NCBI GenBank assembly: GCA_934338065.1
Contig: CAKRGX010000007.1
Location: 1-64,000, forward strand
Direction: 5' to 3'
Length of the DNA: 64,000 nt
Origin: an uncultured Eubacterium sp.
Lineage (GTDB): Bacteria > Bacillota > Clostridia > Lachnospirales > Lachnospiraceae
The position numbers and the translations under genes are program-made. Position 1 is the first letter of the stretch. Every line of letters begins with the position of its first letter. This document shows positions 54,496 to 63,231 of the stretch, one piece after another. Under the pieces are notes generated by a model, which was given only the letters and a program-made list of their open reading frames with translations, ran no database searches and was not told the origin of the DNA.

Positions 54496-55263
54496 GTGCG
54501 ATTTCATAATGTTGAGTGCACTTTTTTCCAAACGGGAAACCTGAGCTTGTGAAATATGGATTTCTTCCGCTACTTCGGTTTGCGTTTTGCCCTCGAAGTA
54601 GCGGAGTTTTATAATATGATTTTCGCGCTCAGGAAGATGTTCTAAAGCATCGCGCAGAGAAAGATGCTCCACCCAGTTAGATTCTCTGTTTTTTTTATCA
54701 CTGATCTGATCCATGACATACAGTGTGTCACCACCTTCGGAGTAGACAGGCTCGTAAAGTGATACAGGACTCTGAATCGCATCTAAGGCAAGCACGATGT
54801 CTTCAGCAGGAATGTCGATTTCTTTGGCAATATCTTCAAGGGAAGGTTCTGTCTCCTGGCGTTTCATGAGAGATTCTTTGGCGTAGATGGCCTTGTAGGC
54901 GGTATCACGAAGTGATCTGCTTACACGGATCGTATTATTATCTCTTAGATAGCGGCGTACTTCCCCGACGATCATAGGTACGGCATATGTGGAGAACTTA
55001 ACATCTTGTGTAATGTCAAAATTATCAATTGCCTTCATAAGTCCGATACAGCCAATCTGAAACAGATCATCAATGTTTTCATTACTGTTGTGAAAGCGCT
55101 GGATGATACTGAGAACCAGTCGCAGATTGCCATGAATGTACTGCTCTCTTGCATTTTTATCACCTTGCTGTATTTTTATAAATAATTCTTTTTTTTCTTT
55201 GTTTGTCAGTAGAGGAAGTTTACTTGTGTTGATCCCGCAGATTTCAACTTTATAATGAGCCAT
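54487..55263 (-). CDS. sigG: RNA polymerase sigma factor SigG
   Basis: The 258-aa forespore sigma factor opens with KVEICGINTSKLPLLTNKEK, a strong SigG signature. Region 2 has IDDLFQIGCIGLMKAIDNFD and FSTYAVPMIVGEVRRYLRD; region 3 has RVSRSLRDTAYKAI; region 4 has KTQTEVAEEIHISQAQVSRL. GGGAGG lies upstream on the minus strand. It points away from ylmC and nrdR, and is separated from spoIIGA-sigE by the xylan locus. Its stop codon lies inside the end of uxuB, with no terminator between. Confidence 0.96.
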   Translation of the reverse strand: MAHYKVEICGINTSKLPLLTNKEKKELFIKIQQGDKNAREQYIHGNLRLVLSIIQRFHNSNENIDDLFQIGCIGLMKAIDNFDITQDVKFSTYAVPMIVGEVRRYLRDNNTIRVSRSLRDTAYKAIYAKESLMKRQETEPSLEDIAKEIDIPAEDIVLALDAIQSPVSLYEPVYSEGGDTLYVMDQISDKKNRESNWVEHLSLRDALEHLPERENHIIKLRYFEGKTQTEVAEEIHISQAQVSRLEKSALNIMKSHLS

Positions 55264-55341
55264 TGTACGACCTCCCGTTGATTTGGTAATAATAGGGTTG
55301 ACGTAATGCCATTGATTTATGCGCCATTTTTTTACTTATGT

Positions 55342-55349
55342 CATACAAT
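55342..55349 (+). promoter_or_regulatory. Possible sigma-E -10 element
   Basis: CATACAAT fits the sporulation sigma-E -10 consensus (CATACANT) 25 bases before the ylmC/ymxH-type gene. No convincing -35 was found. Confidence 0.3.
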
Positions 55350-55373
55350 GATAAAAAGAACAGGAGTAAGCTT

Positions 55374-55634
55374 ATGCGAATCTGTGATCTAAAAGAAAAA
55401 GAAGTCATCAACATATGTGATGGACAGCGGCTGGGTTATGTTGAGGATGTTGAATTTGACCTATGTACAGGAAGGGTGACACATATCATCATACCTGGTC
55501 CTTGTAAATTTTTCGGAGTGCTGGGACGGGAAGAAGAGTACATTATTGATATTTGCCAGATCTGTAAGATTGGGTGTGATCTTATTTTAGTAGAAGTTGA
55601 TGTAGATAAGGCCCGGAAGAAATGCAGTTGTTAA
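55374..55634 (+). CDS. YlmC/YmxH-family PRC-barrel sporulation protein
   Basis: The 86-aa single PRC-barrel domain contains KEVINICDGQRLGYVEDVEF, then GRVTHIIIPGP and the end region EEYIIDICQICKIGCDLILV. Proteins of this family are encoded beside sigG or nrdR in many clostridia and are annotated as sporulation-associated; the molecular role is unknown. AGGAG precedes the ATG at 55374; the in-frame extension to 55338 overlaps the putative promoter. Confidence 0.85.
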   Translation: MRICDLKEKEVINICDGQRLGYVEDVEFDLCTGRVTHIIIPGPCKFFGVLGREEEYIIDICQICKIGCDLILVEVDVDKARKKCSC

Positions 55635-55672
55635 TCAGTCATGTAATCTGTCTATCACCGGAAGCAAATTCC

Positions 55673-55701
55673 TTTACATATGTGAAAAAATCCGATATAC
55701 T
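55673..55701 (+). promoter_or_regulatory. nrdR promoter
   Basis: TTTACA (55673-55678), 17 bases, TATACT (55696-55701). Confidence 0.65.
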
Positions 55702-55751
55702 TATTATAAGGCCTTATTGTGGTAGTATCAGGGAGACAAAGGAGAGAAGAT

Positions 55752-56210
55752 ATGAAGTGTCCATTTTGTGCAGAGGAGAATACAAAAGTAATTGATTCAA
55801 GACCTGCTGATGATAATAGTGCCATCCGACGCAGACGTCAATGCGAAAAATGTGGAAAAAGATTCACCACGTATGAAAAACTGGAGACAATTCCCTTGAT
55901 CGTGATTAAGAAAGATCAGGCGAGGGAGCCATACGATCGTTCCAAAATAGAAAAAGGTGTATTCCGGTCCTGCATTAAGAGACCTGTCTCTGTCGATCAG
56001 ATTAATGAACTAGTTGATAGTGTTGAGAGTGCTGTCTTTAATCTGGGAGAAAAAGAGGTGCCAAGCCGTCAGATCGGAGAGATATTGATGGATAAGCTGC
56101 AACAACTGGATCCGGTTGCTTATGTGCGTTTTGCATCCGTGTACCGCGAATTTAAGGATGTTAATACATTTGTAGACGAGATTAAAAAGCTATTAGATAA
56201 GCAGGAATAA
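55752..56210 (+). CDS. nrdR: Transcriptional repressor NrdR
   Basis: The 152-aa repressor of ribonucleotide reductase genes senses ATP/dATP. The zinc ribbon uses Cys3, Cys6, Cys31 and Cys34 (KCPFC; RRQCEKCGKRFTTYE). The ATP-cone follows from about residue 48 (IPLIVIKKDQAREPYDRSKI). AAAGGAGAG precedes the ATG at 55752. No NrdR boxes or nrd genes lie in the window. Confidence 0.96.
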   Translation: MKCPFCAEENTKVIDSRPADDNSAIRRRRQCEKCGKRFTTYEKLETIPLIVIKKDQAREPYDRSKIEKGVFRSCIKRPVSVDQINELVDSVESAVFNLGEKEVPSRQIGEILMDKLQQLDPVAYVRFASVYREFKDVNTFVDEIKKLLDKQE

Positions 56211-56217
56211 GTTTGTC

Positions 56218-56246
56218 TTGTTTCCTCCTATTTTCTGTGGTATGAT
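56218..56246 (+). promoter_or_regulatory. Promoter of the yifB-dprA genes
   Basis: TTGTTT (56218-56223), 17 bases, TATGAT (56241-56246). Confidence 0.55.
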
Positions 56247-56280
56247 GGGAATGGATCATTCCTCGGAATAGGAGGAATTT

Positions 56281-57810
56281 GTGTATAGTAATGTATATAG
56301 TGCGGATGTATCCGGATTAGAAGCCCGGCTCATCTGTATTGAGGCAGATGTCAATCAGGGATTGCCTGTTTTTGACATGGTAGGATTTCTTGCTTCTGCG
56401 GTAAAGGAAGCGAGGGAACGTGTGCGCATTGCCATACGTAATATGGGAGTGCAATTTCCGGCAAAAAGAATTACGATCAATCTATCGCCGGCTAATCTGC
56501 GCAAGGAGGGGACTTCGTTTGACCTCGCTATTGCGATTTCTTTATTAACCGCATTCGGTTATTTATCCAATGATTGTACAAAAGATATGATGATAGTAGG
56601 AGAACTGGGCTTAGATGGCAGTATTCACGCCATTCGTGGTGTGCTGGCTATGATCATGGAAGGCAGACAAAAAGGTATCCGGCAGTTTATTGTTCCTGAA
56701 AGCAACGTAAAAGAAAGTGTTATGTTAGAGGGGGTGTCTGTTTATGGTGTAAAAACACTTGAACAGACAATGAAATTTCTGCGCGGGGAGATCGTACTTC
56801 AGCCATACGTTGACTCGCCAGAGGAACAACGGCATGAAACGATGTCGTATGATGATTTTGCTGATATCATAGGACAGGAGGCTGCGAAGAGAGCAGCGGA
56901 GATTGCGATCAGTGGTAAACACAATTTGCTGATGATAGGACCGCCCGGAAGTGGGAAGACAATGCTGGCAAGGAGACTGCCGGGTATCATGCCAGAACTA
57001 ACACGGGAAGAAAGCTTGGAAATCACTAGAATGTATAGTATCTGCGGTTTGCTGCCCGAGGAGGGAAAGATAATGACAAAGCGGCCTTTCCGTGCGCCAC
57101 ATCATACGGTTACGGCAACAGCGCTGACTGGCGGAGGGAGAATTCCTATGCCGGGTGAAATAACACTGGCAGCAAAAGGTGTATTGTTCCTGGACGAGTT
57201 ACCAGAGTTTGCAGGAAGTTCCTTGGAAGTTCTCAGACAGCCGCTTGAGGAGCATAAGGTAACGATATCCCGGCTGGGAAGATCGTATGAATATCCTTCC
57301 GACTGTGTATTTGTAGCAGCGATGAATCCCTGCCGATGTGGTTTCTTTCCGGATCGTAACCGGTGCCGTTGTACGATAAAAGATCTGCAGCGCTATTTAG
57401 GAAAATTGAGTGAACCACTGTTAGATCGGATCGATCTGTGTGTCGAGACGGGGATTCCTGACTTTCAGCTATATGGTCATGGTGAGGAATCTTCAGAACG
57501 GATACGGGAAAGGGTCAAAAAAACAATGCAGATTCAGAAAGAACGTTATAAAAATGAAACATTTTCTTACAATGGTGAATTGCCGGGATCACTTTTGGAA
57601 AAATATTGCCCGTTGCGGGAAAAAGAGGAAAAGTTTTTAAAAATGATTGCTGAAAAAGAAGACTACAGCATGAGAAGAATAGCGAGGATAATAAAAACCG
57701 CCCGTACAATTGCGGATGTTGAAGAAAGTGAGAGAATAGAAGAGGAACACCTGGCTGAAGCATTACGTTTCCGCAGTGTTGACAGAAAGTACTGGGGGGT
57801 GGCTTTGTGA
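56281..57810 (+). CDS. YifB/ComM-family Mg-chelatase-like AAA+ ATPase
   Basis: The 509-aa protein has an N-terminal Lon-protease-like fold domain (residues 1-170: VNQGLPVFDMVGFLASAVKE, FPAKRITINLSPANLRKEG). An AAA+ core follows with Walker A GPPGSGKTML, the FRAPHHTVT motif and Walker B GVLFLDELPEF, and ends with a helical Mg-chelatase domain. ComM-type proteins drive branch migration during natural transformation. AGGAGG plus a GTG start at 56281 is used; there is no closer ATG. The gene overlaps dprA by four bases, linking the two recombination genes. Confidence 0.92.
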   Translation: MYSNVYSADVSGLEARLICIEADVNQGLPVFDMVGFLASAVKEARERVRIAIRNMGVQFPAKRITINLSPANLRKEGTSFDLAIAISLLTAFGYLSNDCTKDMMIVGELGLDGSIHAIRGVLAMIMEGRQKGIRQFIVPESNVKESVMLEGVSVYGVKTLEQTMKFLRGEIVLQPYVDSPEEQRHETMSYDDFADIIGQEAAKRAAEIAISGKHNLLMIGPPGSGKTMLARRLPGIMPELTREESLEITRMYSICGLLPEEGKIMTKRPFRAPHHTVTATALTGGGRIPMPGEITLAAKGVLFLDELPEFAGSSLEVLRQPLEEHKVTISRLGRSYEYPSDCVFVAAMNPCRCGFFPDRNRCRCTIKDLQRYLGKLSEPLLDRIDLCVETGIPDFQLYGHGEESSERIRERVKKTMQIQKERYKNETFSYNGELPGSLLEKYCPLREKEEKFLKMIAEKEDYSMRRIARIIKTARTIADVEESERIEEEHLAEALRFRSVDRKYWGVAL

Positions 57811-58874
57811 AACAAGAAAAATATGATTACTGGCTGTGTCAGATCAAGTATATGCGTCGTCATACGATGCAGAAGTTATATCGGATGTTTGGAAATGCGC
57901 AACAAATCTATCAGGCATCGGAAGAGCAATGGCGTTGCTGCACAGATATGACCGAGCGTGAACTGCAGATGATGGAAGAGGCGAAGAAGGATGACCGATG
58001 GGAAAGACAGTGGGAGTTATTGCATGAGCGGGGAATAAAGGTTTTTACCTGTTTTCAGGAACAATTTCCAAATAGATTAAAAAATATTTACCAGCCTCCC
58101 AAATGTCTGTATGTAAAGGGAAAACTGCCCTGCGAAAAAAATATCAGTCTGGGGATAGTGGGCGCCAGAGACTGTACTCCTTATGGAAGAGATATGGCGC
58201 GTTTGTTTGCCTACCGGCTGGCGGAACAGGGAATTCAGATCATAAGTGGAATGGCAAAAGGAATTGATGGGTGGAGCCATCAGGGAGCATTGGAAGCGGG
58301 AAAAGATACCTATGCGGTATTGGGCACAGGGGTAGAAGTGTGTTATCCGGCCTCGCATATCTCGTTGTATCGGAGCATCTGTAATCACGGCGGAGTAATT
58401 TCTGAACTGCCGGTTTTTACCAAAGCTATGCCGCAGTTTTTTCCATTGAGAAACCGGATCATCAGCGGCTTTTCCGATGGAATACTGGTTGTAGAAGCAA
58501 GGGAAAAGAGCGGATCTCTTATTACTGCAGATGCTGCCCTTGAGCAGGGAAAAGATGTGTTTGTCATACCAGGAAGGATTGGCGATGAACTCAGTGAGGG
58601 GTGCAACCGTCTGATAAGACAGGGTGCTATTCCCGTTTTGAGTCCACAGGATATATTGGAATATTATCAGATTGAACAGGAACAAATGAACTTTTATGAG
58701 ACTGATACGGAGAAGAAATTGATGGCGTGTATGCATATGGATCCGGTGCATATAGATAATATCATAGCAGGGGCGGAAATCTCACCTGCAGAAGTGGTTA
58801 AAGGGCTTATTGAGCTGCAAAAAAAAGGAAAGATTGAGGAAGCCGGGCGAAACTATTATAGGAAGAAATTCTAA
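57807..58874 (+). CDS. dprA: DNA processing protein DprA (Smf)
   Basis: The 355-aa protein loads RecA on incoming single-stranded DNA. The Rossmann-like core has GIVGARDCTPYGRDMARLFA, IISGMAKGIDGWSHQGALEA, ISELP, FPLRNRIISGFSDGILVVEA and GSLITADAALEQGKDVFVIP, all typical of DprA. There is an N-terminal helix-hairpin/SAM-like region and a C-terminal winged-helix-like end. It starts at GTG 57807, overlapping the yifB stop (GTGA). It is followed by topA, as in B. subtilis. Confidence 0.95.
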   Translation: MKQEKYDYWLCQIKYMRRHTMQKLYRMFGNAQQIYQASEEQWRCCTDMTERELQMMEEAKKDDRWERQWELLHERGIKVFTCFQEQFPNRLKNIYQPPKCLYVKGKLPCEKNISLGIVGARDCTPYGRDMARLFAYRLAEQGIQIISGMAKGIDGWSHQGALEAGKDTYAVLGTGVEVCYPASHISLYRSICNHGGVISELPVFTKAMPQFFPLRNRIISGFSDGILVVEAREKSGSLITADAALEQGKDVFVIPGRIGDELSEGCNRLIRQGAIPVLSPQDILEYYQIEQEQMNFYETDTEKKLMACMHMDPVHIDNIIAGAEISPAEVVKGLIELQKKGKIEEAGRNYYRKKF

Positions 58875-58881
58875 TTTTTGC

Positions 58882-58910
58882 TTGAAAGGCCTGTAAAAAT
58901 AGTGTATGCT
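58882..58910 (+). promoter_or_regulatory. topA promoter
   Basis: TTGAAA (58882-58887), 17 bases, TATGCT (58905-58910). It argues against the earliest in-frame topA start at 58906, which would overlap the -10. Confidence 0.65.
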
Positions 58911-58971
58911 AGGTTACGTTGAAAATTTTTGTGAAAATTTTGCAGGTGATAGAAAGGGCATGGTTATTGGT

Positions 58972-61050
58972 ATGGCTAAGAATCTTATTATTGTGGAGTC
59001 TCCGGCAAAGTCGAAGACCATCAAGAAATTTTTGGGAAAGAATTACGAAGTGGTGGCTTCAAATGGTCATGTTCGTGATATGCCGAAAAGTCAGATGGGT
59101 GTAGATTTTGAACATGATTTTGAGCCTAAATATATTACAATACGGGGAAAAGGTGAGTTGCTGGCTTCTTTGCGAAAAGAGGTAAAGAAGGCAGATAAAA
59201 TATATCTGGCAACTGACCCCGACCGTGAAGGAGAAGCAATTTCGTGGCATTTGTGTCATGCACTTAAGCTGGATCCGGAAAAGACAAGTCGCATTACGTT
59301 TAATGAGATAACGAAAAATGCTGTTAAGCAGTCATTAAAACAATCACGCGATATAGATATGGATCTGGTAAATGCGCAGCAGGCGCGCCGTGTACTGGAT
59401 CGTCTGGTTGGATATTCAATCAGTCCGTTATTATGGGAAAAGGTCAAAAGGGGCCTGAGCGCCGGAAGAGTGCAGTCGGTTGCCCTTCGTATCATTGCGG
59501 ATCGTGAAAGTGAGATTGACGCATTTATTCCGCAGGAGTATTGGACGATTGATATCAATTTGAAAGTCAAAGGTCTGAAGAAGCCATTTAAAGCCAAATA
59601 TTATGGTAGTCCCGAAAAATGCGAGATTACATCAAAAGTAAAAGCAGATGAGATTATAAAACAGGTGCAGAAGGCGGAGTTCTCTATTAAACAGATCCGC
59701 AGGGGAGAGAGAGTGAAAAAACCGCCGATGCCATTTACAACGTCCACCTTGCAGCAGGAAGGTGCAAAACGATTAAATTTTGCTACAAGAAAGACGATGC
59801 AGGTTGCTCAGCAGTTATACGAGGGAGTTCCGGTCAAGGGGCATGGGACGATAGGTCTGATCACATATCTTCGTACGGATTCTACACGTATTTCAGAAGA
59901 GGCAGACACCGCCTGCAGACAGTTTATTGCAGATCATTATGGTGAAGAAAATGTAATTGATAAGACAACGGTACAAAAGAGTAATAAAAAAATTCAGGAT
60001 GCACATGAGGCAATACGTCCTACTTATGTCGAGCTGACGCCTGCACAGATTAAGGATTCCCTGAGCAGAGATCAGTTCCGTTTATATCAACTGATCTGGA
60101 AAAGATTTGTGGCAAGCCGAATGCATTCGGCAAAATATGAAACGTTATCAGTGAAAATTGAAGCTGGCTCCCATAGATTTACTAGTGCCGGCTCAAAATT
60201 AGTATTTCCAGGATTTTTGAGTGTTTATCAGGGAGATGATGAAAAGGAAGAAGCAAATTCCGCACTTGAAAAACTGACGGATGATTCAGAAATTTCCCTT
60301 GATGAGGTGATACCTGAGCAGCACTTTACTCAGCCGCCGGCGCATTTTACAGAGGCATCCCTGGTCAAAACACTGGAAGAACTCGGTATTGGACGTCCAA
60401 GTACGTATGCACCTACGATTACAACACTGATCTCGCGCAGATATGTTGCCAAAGAACAGAAAAATTTATACCTGTCAGAATTAGGAGATATTGTTAATCA
60501 GATTATGGTAAGTGCCTTTCCGAGCATTGTAGATGTTAATTTTACTGCGACTATGGAGGCACTTCTCGATGGTGTGGCAGAGGGAAATGTTGAGTGGAAG
60601 ACGATCGTGCGTAATTTCTATCCGGATCTTGAAAAAGCAGTAAATCATGCCGAAGTTGCATTGGAAAAGATCAAAATAGAAGATGAAGTGACAGATGTCA
60701 TCTGTGAACAGTGTGGACGCAATATGGTCATAAAATATGGTCCGCATGGCAAATTCCTTGCCTGTCCGGGATTTCCTGAGTGCAGAAATACAAAACCATA
60801 TTATGAAAAGATTGGTGTAAATTGCCCGAAATGTGGTGGCGAGATTGTAATCAAAAAGACACAGAAGGGCAGACGATATTTTGGCTGCGAAAATAATCCG
60901 GAATGTGATGTTATGACATGGCAAAAGCCATCGGGCGAAATATGCCCGAAATGTGGTAATATGTTATTGGAAAAGGGAAGCAAACTGGTGTGTGCAGATA
61001 ATACATGTGGTTATATTGTAGAAACGAAAGAACAAAAGCAAAACTCATAG
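58972..61050 (+). CDS. topA: DNA topoisomerase I
   Basis: The 692-aa type IA topoisomerase relaxes negative supercoils. The N-terminal Toprim domain starts NLIIVESPAKSKTIKKFLG and has ATDPDREGEAISWH. The active-site Tyr is in GLITYLRTDSTRIS. Three C-terminal zinc-ribbon repeats are seen (CEQCGRNM...CPGFPEC; CPKCGGEI...CENNPEC; CPKCGNML...CADNTC). The ATG at 58972 is chosen by family alignment; an ATG at 58960 lies almost on the AAAGGG site. xerC, trmFO and clpQY, which often follow, are absent. Confidence 0.96.
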   Translation: MAKNLIIVESPAKSKTIKKFLGKNYEVVASNGHVRDMPKSQMGVDFEHDFEPKYITIRGKGELLASLRKEVKKADKIYLATDPDREGEAISWHLCHALKLDPEKTSRITFNEITKNAVKQSLKQSRDIDMDLVNAQQARRVLDRLVGYSISPLLWEKVKRGLSAGRVQSVALRIIADRESEIDAFIPQEYWTIDINLKVKGLKKPFKAKYYGSPEKCEITSKVKADEIIKQVQKAEFSIKQIRRGERVKKPPMPFTTSTLQQEGAKRLNFATRKTMQVAQQLYEGVPVKGHGTIGLITYLRTDSTRISEEADTACRQFIADHYGEENVIDKTTVQKSNKKIQDAHEAIRPTYVELTPAQIKDSLSRDQFRLYQLIWKRFVASRMHSAKYETLSVKIEAGSHRFTSAGSKLVFPGFLSVYQGDDEKEEANSALEKLTDDSEISLDEVIPEQHFTQPPAHFTEASLVKTLEELGIGRPSTYAPTITTLISRRYVAKEQKNLYLSELGDIVNQIMVSAFPSIVDVNFTATMEALLDGVAEGNVEWKTIVRNFYPDLEKAVNHAEVALEKIKIEDEVTDVICEQCGRNMVIKYGPHGKFLACPGFPECRNTKPYYEKIGVNCPKCGGEIVIKKTQKGRRYFGCENNPECDVMTWQKPSGEICPKCGNMLLEKGSKLVCADNTCGYIVETKEQKQNS

Positions 61051-61059
61051 AGTTAATGC

Positions 61060-61088
61060 TTGTCATTTGCTTGAATTTGTGATAATAT
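61060..61088 (+). promoter_or_regulatory. codY promoter
   Basis: TTGTCA (61060-61065), 17 bases, TAATAT (61083-61088). The leader to codY is very short. Confidence 0.6.
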
Positions 61089-61109
61089 CGTTGTATGGGG
61101 GACAAGCAG

Positions 61110-61871
61110 ATGAGTATTGAGTTGCTGGATAAGACCCGTAAGATCAATCGTCTTTTGAATGATAAACAATCATCCAAAGTTGCTTTTACAGATATCTGTT
61201 CTGTGCTGGGACAGATCATGAAGTGCTCTTCTTATGTTATCAGTAGTAAAGGAAAGCTTCTTGGAATCTATGCAGACAGTAAGAAGGTGATCGCAGGTCT
61301 TCAAGATAAACGGGGAAGTTACATTGATAAAAAGTTAAATGAAAGATTTCTTAATGTACTTTCTACGAAAGAAAATGTAAACCTTGAAACCCTGGGATTT
61401 TCAAAAGAGGAAATTGCAGGATTTAAGGCGTTGGTTACTCCAATCAGTATTGGAGAGGAACGTTTGGGAACCCTTTTTCTATATCGTGAAAAAGAAGAAT
61501 TCTGTATTGAGGATATTATTTTAAGTGAATATAGTACAACGGTGGTTGGTCTTGAGATTATGCGTTCTTTACAGGAAGAAACAGACAAAGAAGCGCATAA
61601 GAAAAGTAATTTTTCTTCGGCACTCACAGCGCTTACTCCATTAGAACAGAAGGCAATGGGATATGTTTTCCATGAATTATCCGGTTCCGATGGTACGTTG
61701 GTGACAAGTAAACTGGCAAAAAGAGTTGGTATTACCCGTACAGTTATTGTTAATGCGCTTCGCAAATTAGAGAGTGCCGGTCTGGTCAAGACAAAATCAT
61801 CTGGAGTAAAAGGAACTTATATTCGGGTATTGAATGATAGCGTATACACAGAGTTTGATCATGGTTCCTGA
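61110..61871 (+). CDS. codY: Global nutrient regulator CodY
   Basis: The 253-aa GTP- and branched-chain amino acid-sensing repressor of stationary-phase genes. The N-terminal GAF-like sensor starts LLDKTRKINRLL and includes ISIGEERLGTLFLYR and SEYSTTVVGLEIMR. The C-terminal winged HTH reads LVTSKLAKRVGITRTVIVNA then LRKLESAGLV, nearly the invariant CodY helix. The ATG at 61110 is preferred over 61095, which overlaps the GGGGGA ribosome site. flgB follows after a terminator, as in B. subtilis. Confidence 0.96.
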   Translation: MSIELLDKTRKINRLLNDKQSSKVAFTDICSVLGQIMKCSSYVISSKGKLLGIYADSKKVIAGLQDKRGSYIDKKLNERFLNVLSTKENVNLETLGFSKEEIAGFKALVTPISIGEERLGTLFLYREKEEFCIEDIILSEYSTTVVGLEIMRSLQEETDKEAHKKSNFSSALTALTPLEQKAMGYVFHELSGSDGTLVTSKLAKRVGITRTVIVNALRKLESAGLVKTKSSGVKGTYIRVLNDSVYTEFDHGS

Positions 61872-61889
61872 GAGAAATGGAATTCATAG

Positions 61890-61941
61890 ACGCAAAGGGA
61901 GTTGTGGAATGCTCATATCATGATACCTTTTGCGTTTTTTT
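61890..61941 (+). terminator. codY terminator
   Basis: ACGCAAAGG (61890-61898) pairs with CCTTTTGCGT (61926-61935) around a long loop, followed by TTTTTT. It separates codY from the flagellar operon. Confidence 0.65.
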
Positions 61942-61961
61942 CTAAGAAAGGAAGTGAAAAT

Positions 61962-62351
61962 ATGGTTTTGTCTAATGCTTATAATTACATTAATGTGTTA
62001 GATAAGGCAGCAGATGCCAGCTGGACAAGGAACGATGTGTTGGCGAATAATATAGCAAATGCGGACACACCGGGGTATAAACGTAAGGATGTTCAGTTTG
62101 AATCATATTTGGCTGATGCGGTGGCAGGAACAGATTCACTGGATGCGACGGTTGCTGATCTGGATCTGGACACACTGAATGCAACAACATATACAGAGCA
62201 GGCAGGACTCAGCTACCGGATGGATGAAAATAATGTTGATATCACAACGGAAAATGTTGAGCTGGCAAAAAACCAGATGAAGTATTACACGCTTATGAAC
62301 TCTATCAATCAGGAGTTCTCACGGTTGAAGTCAGCGCTTCGTACTTCCTGA
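61962..62351 (+). CDS. flgB: Flagellar basal-body rod protein FlgB
   Basis: The 129-aa proximal rod subunit is exported by the flagellar secretion system without a cleaved signal. Landmarks are RNDVLANNIANADTPGYKRK (rod-family N-terminal motif), VQFESYLADA and the C-terminal helix VELAKNQMKYYTLMNSINQE. AAAGGAAG precedes the ATG at 61962. First gene of a flagellar operon. No flagellar promoter was recognised in the short space after codY. Confidence 0.94.
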   Translation: MVLSNAYNYINVLDKAADASWTRNDVLANNIANADTPGYKRKDVQFESYLADAVAGTDSLDATVADLDLDTLNATTYTEQAGLSYRMDENNVDITTENVELAKNQMKYYTLMNSINQEFSRLKSALRTS

Positions 62352-62390
62352 TAGGTCAAGGAGTCAGTGAGATAGAATGGAGGTTACATA

Positions 62391-62831
62391 ATGTCAGTTT
62401 TTGGAGCAATGGATGTCAGTGCTACCGGTATGACGGCACAGCAACTGCGTATGGATACCATATCGGAAAATATTGCAAATGTTAATACAACCCGGGATGC
62501 AAATGGTAAACCTTATCGCCGCAAGACTGTTGTTTTTGAAGAAAAGAGTTATCCTACGTTTAGTGAAAGCCTGAGTATGGCAAATAAACATAATATTGGA
62601 AAAGGTGTTAAGGTGACACAGATTGTAGAAGATAATTCGGAGGGGCGTCTGGTTTATGATCCTTCTCACCCGGATGCAAATGAGGATGGTTATGTAACAT
62701 TGCCAAATGTGAATACAGTAACAGAAATGACGAATATGATCGATGCCACTCGTGCTTTCGAAGCAAATGTTACGGTGATGAATTCCACCAAGGGTATGGC
62801 GCTAAAGGCGTTGGACATCGGATCAAATTAA
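62391..62831 (+). CDS. flgC: Flagellar basal-body rod protein FlgC
   Basis: The 146-aa rod subunit contains FGAMDVSATGMTAQQLRMDT and SENIANVNTTRDANGKPYRR (the rod motif), then YDPSHPDANEDGYV and the C-terminal NTVTEMTNMIDATRAFEANV. GGAGG precedes the ATG. It follows flgB by 39 bases. Confidence 0.96.
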   Translation: MSVFGAMDVSATGMTAQQLRMDTISENIANVNTTRDANGKPYRRKTVVFEEKSYPTFSESLSMANKHNIGKGVKVTQIVEDNSEGRLVYDPSHPDANEDGYVTLPNVNTVTEMTNMIDATRAFEANVTVMNSTKGMALKALDIGSN

Positions 62832-62862
62832 TAAATAAGAAAAAATGGAGCTTAGGACTAAA

Positions 62863-63189
62863 ATGGATATTTCAAGTTTGTCAGCAATCAGTGGTATTCA
62901 AAATGTAACTCGTTATGCAGATAATAGTATGCAGACGGAAAAAACAAAAAAAACAGGAGTTGCAAGCTTTGACAGCTTATTAAATTCCGCAATGAATCTG
63001 GTCAAGCAGACAGAAGATTATTCTAATGCAGCTGAAGTAGAGGAAGTTAAATACGCTATGGGACAAAGCGATAGTATGCATGATCTGATGGTGGCACAGC
63101 AGAAAGCGAATGTGTCTCTGCAATATACGGTAGCGGTAAAAAATACGGCAGTAGAGGCTTATCGTTCAATTATGAATATGCAAATATAA
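62863..63189 (+). CDS. fliE: Flagellar hook-basal body protein FliE
   Basis: The 108-aa protein links the MS ring to the rod. The C-terminal FliE signature is VEEVKYAMGQSDSMHDLMVA then QQKANVSLQYTVAVKNTAVE and AYRSIMNMQI. The ATG at 62863 is used because GGAG and TAGGA lie 5-11 bases upstream; the ATG at 62845 has no ribosome site and overlaps them. Confidence 0.93.
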   Translation: MDISSLSAISGIQNVTRYADNSMQTEKTKKTGVASFDSLLNSAMNLVKQTEDYSNAAEVEEVKYAMGQSDSMHDLMVAQQKANVSLQYTVAVKNTAVEAYRSIMNMQI

Positions 63190-63231
63190 GCTGACTATGG
63201 TTAGGTTGTTTTCAGGGAGCGGATACAGACA

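Noticed and set aside
58077-58751. 224-codon minus-strand ORF in dprA
   Set aside because: Antisense to conserved DprA motifs; no support.
58906-58971. Earlier in-frame topA start at 58906
   Set aside because: It overlaps the -10 box of the topA promoter and adds residues not found in the family.
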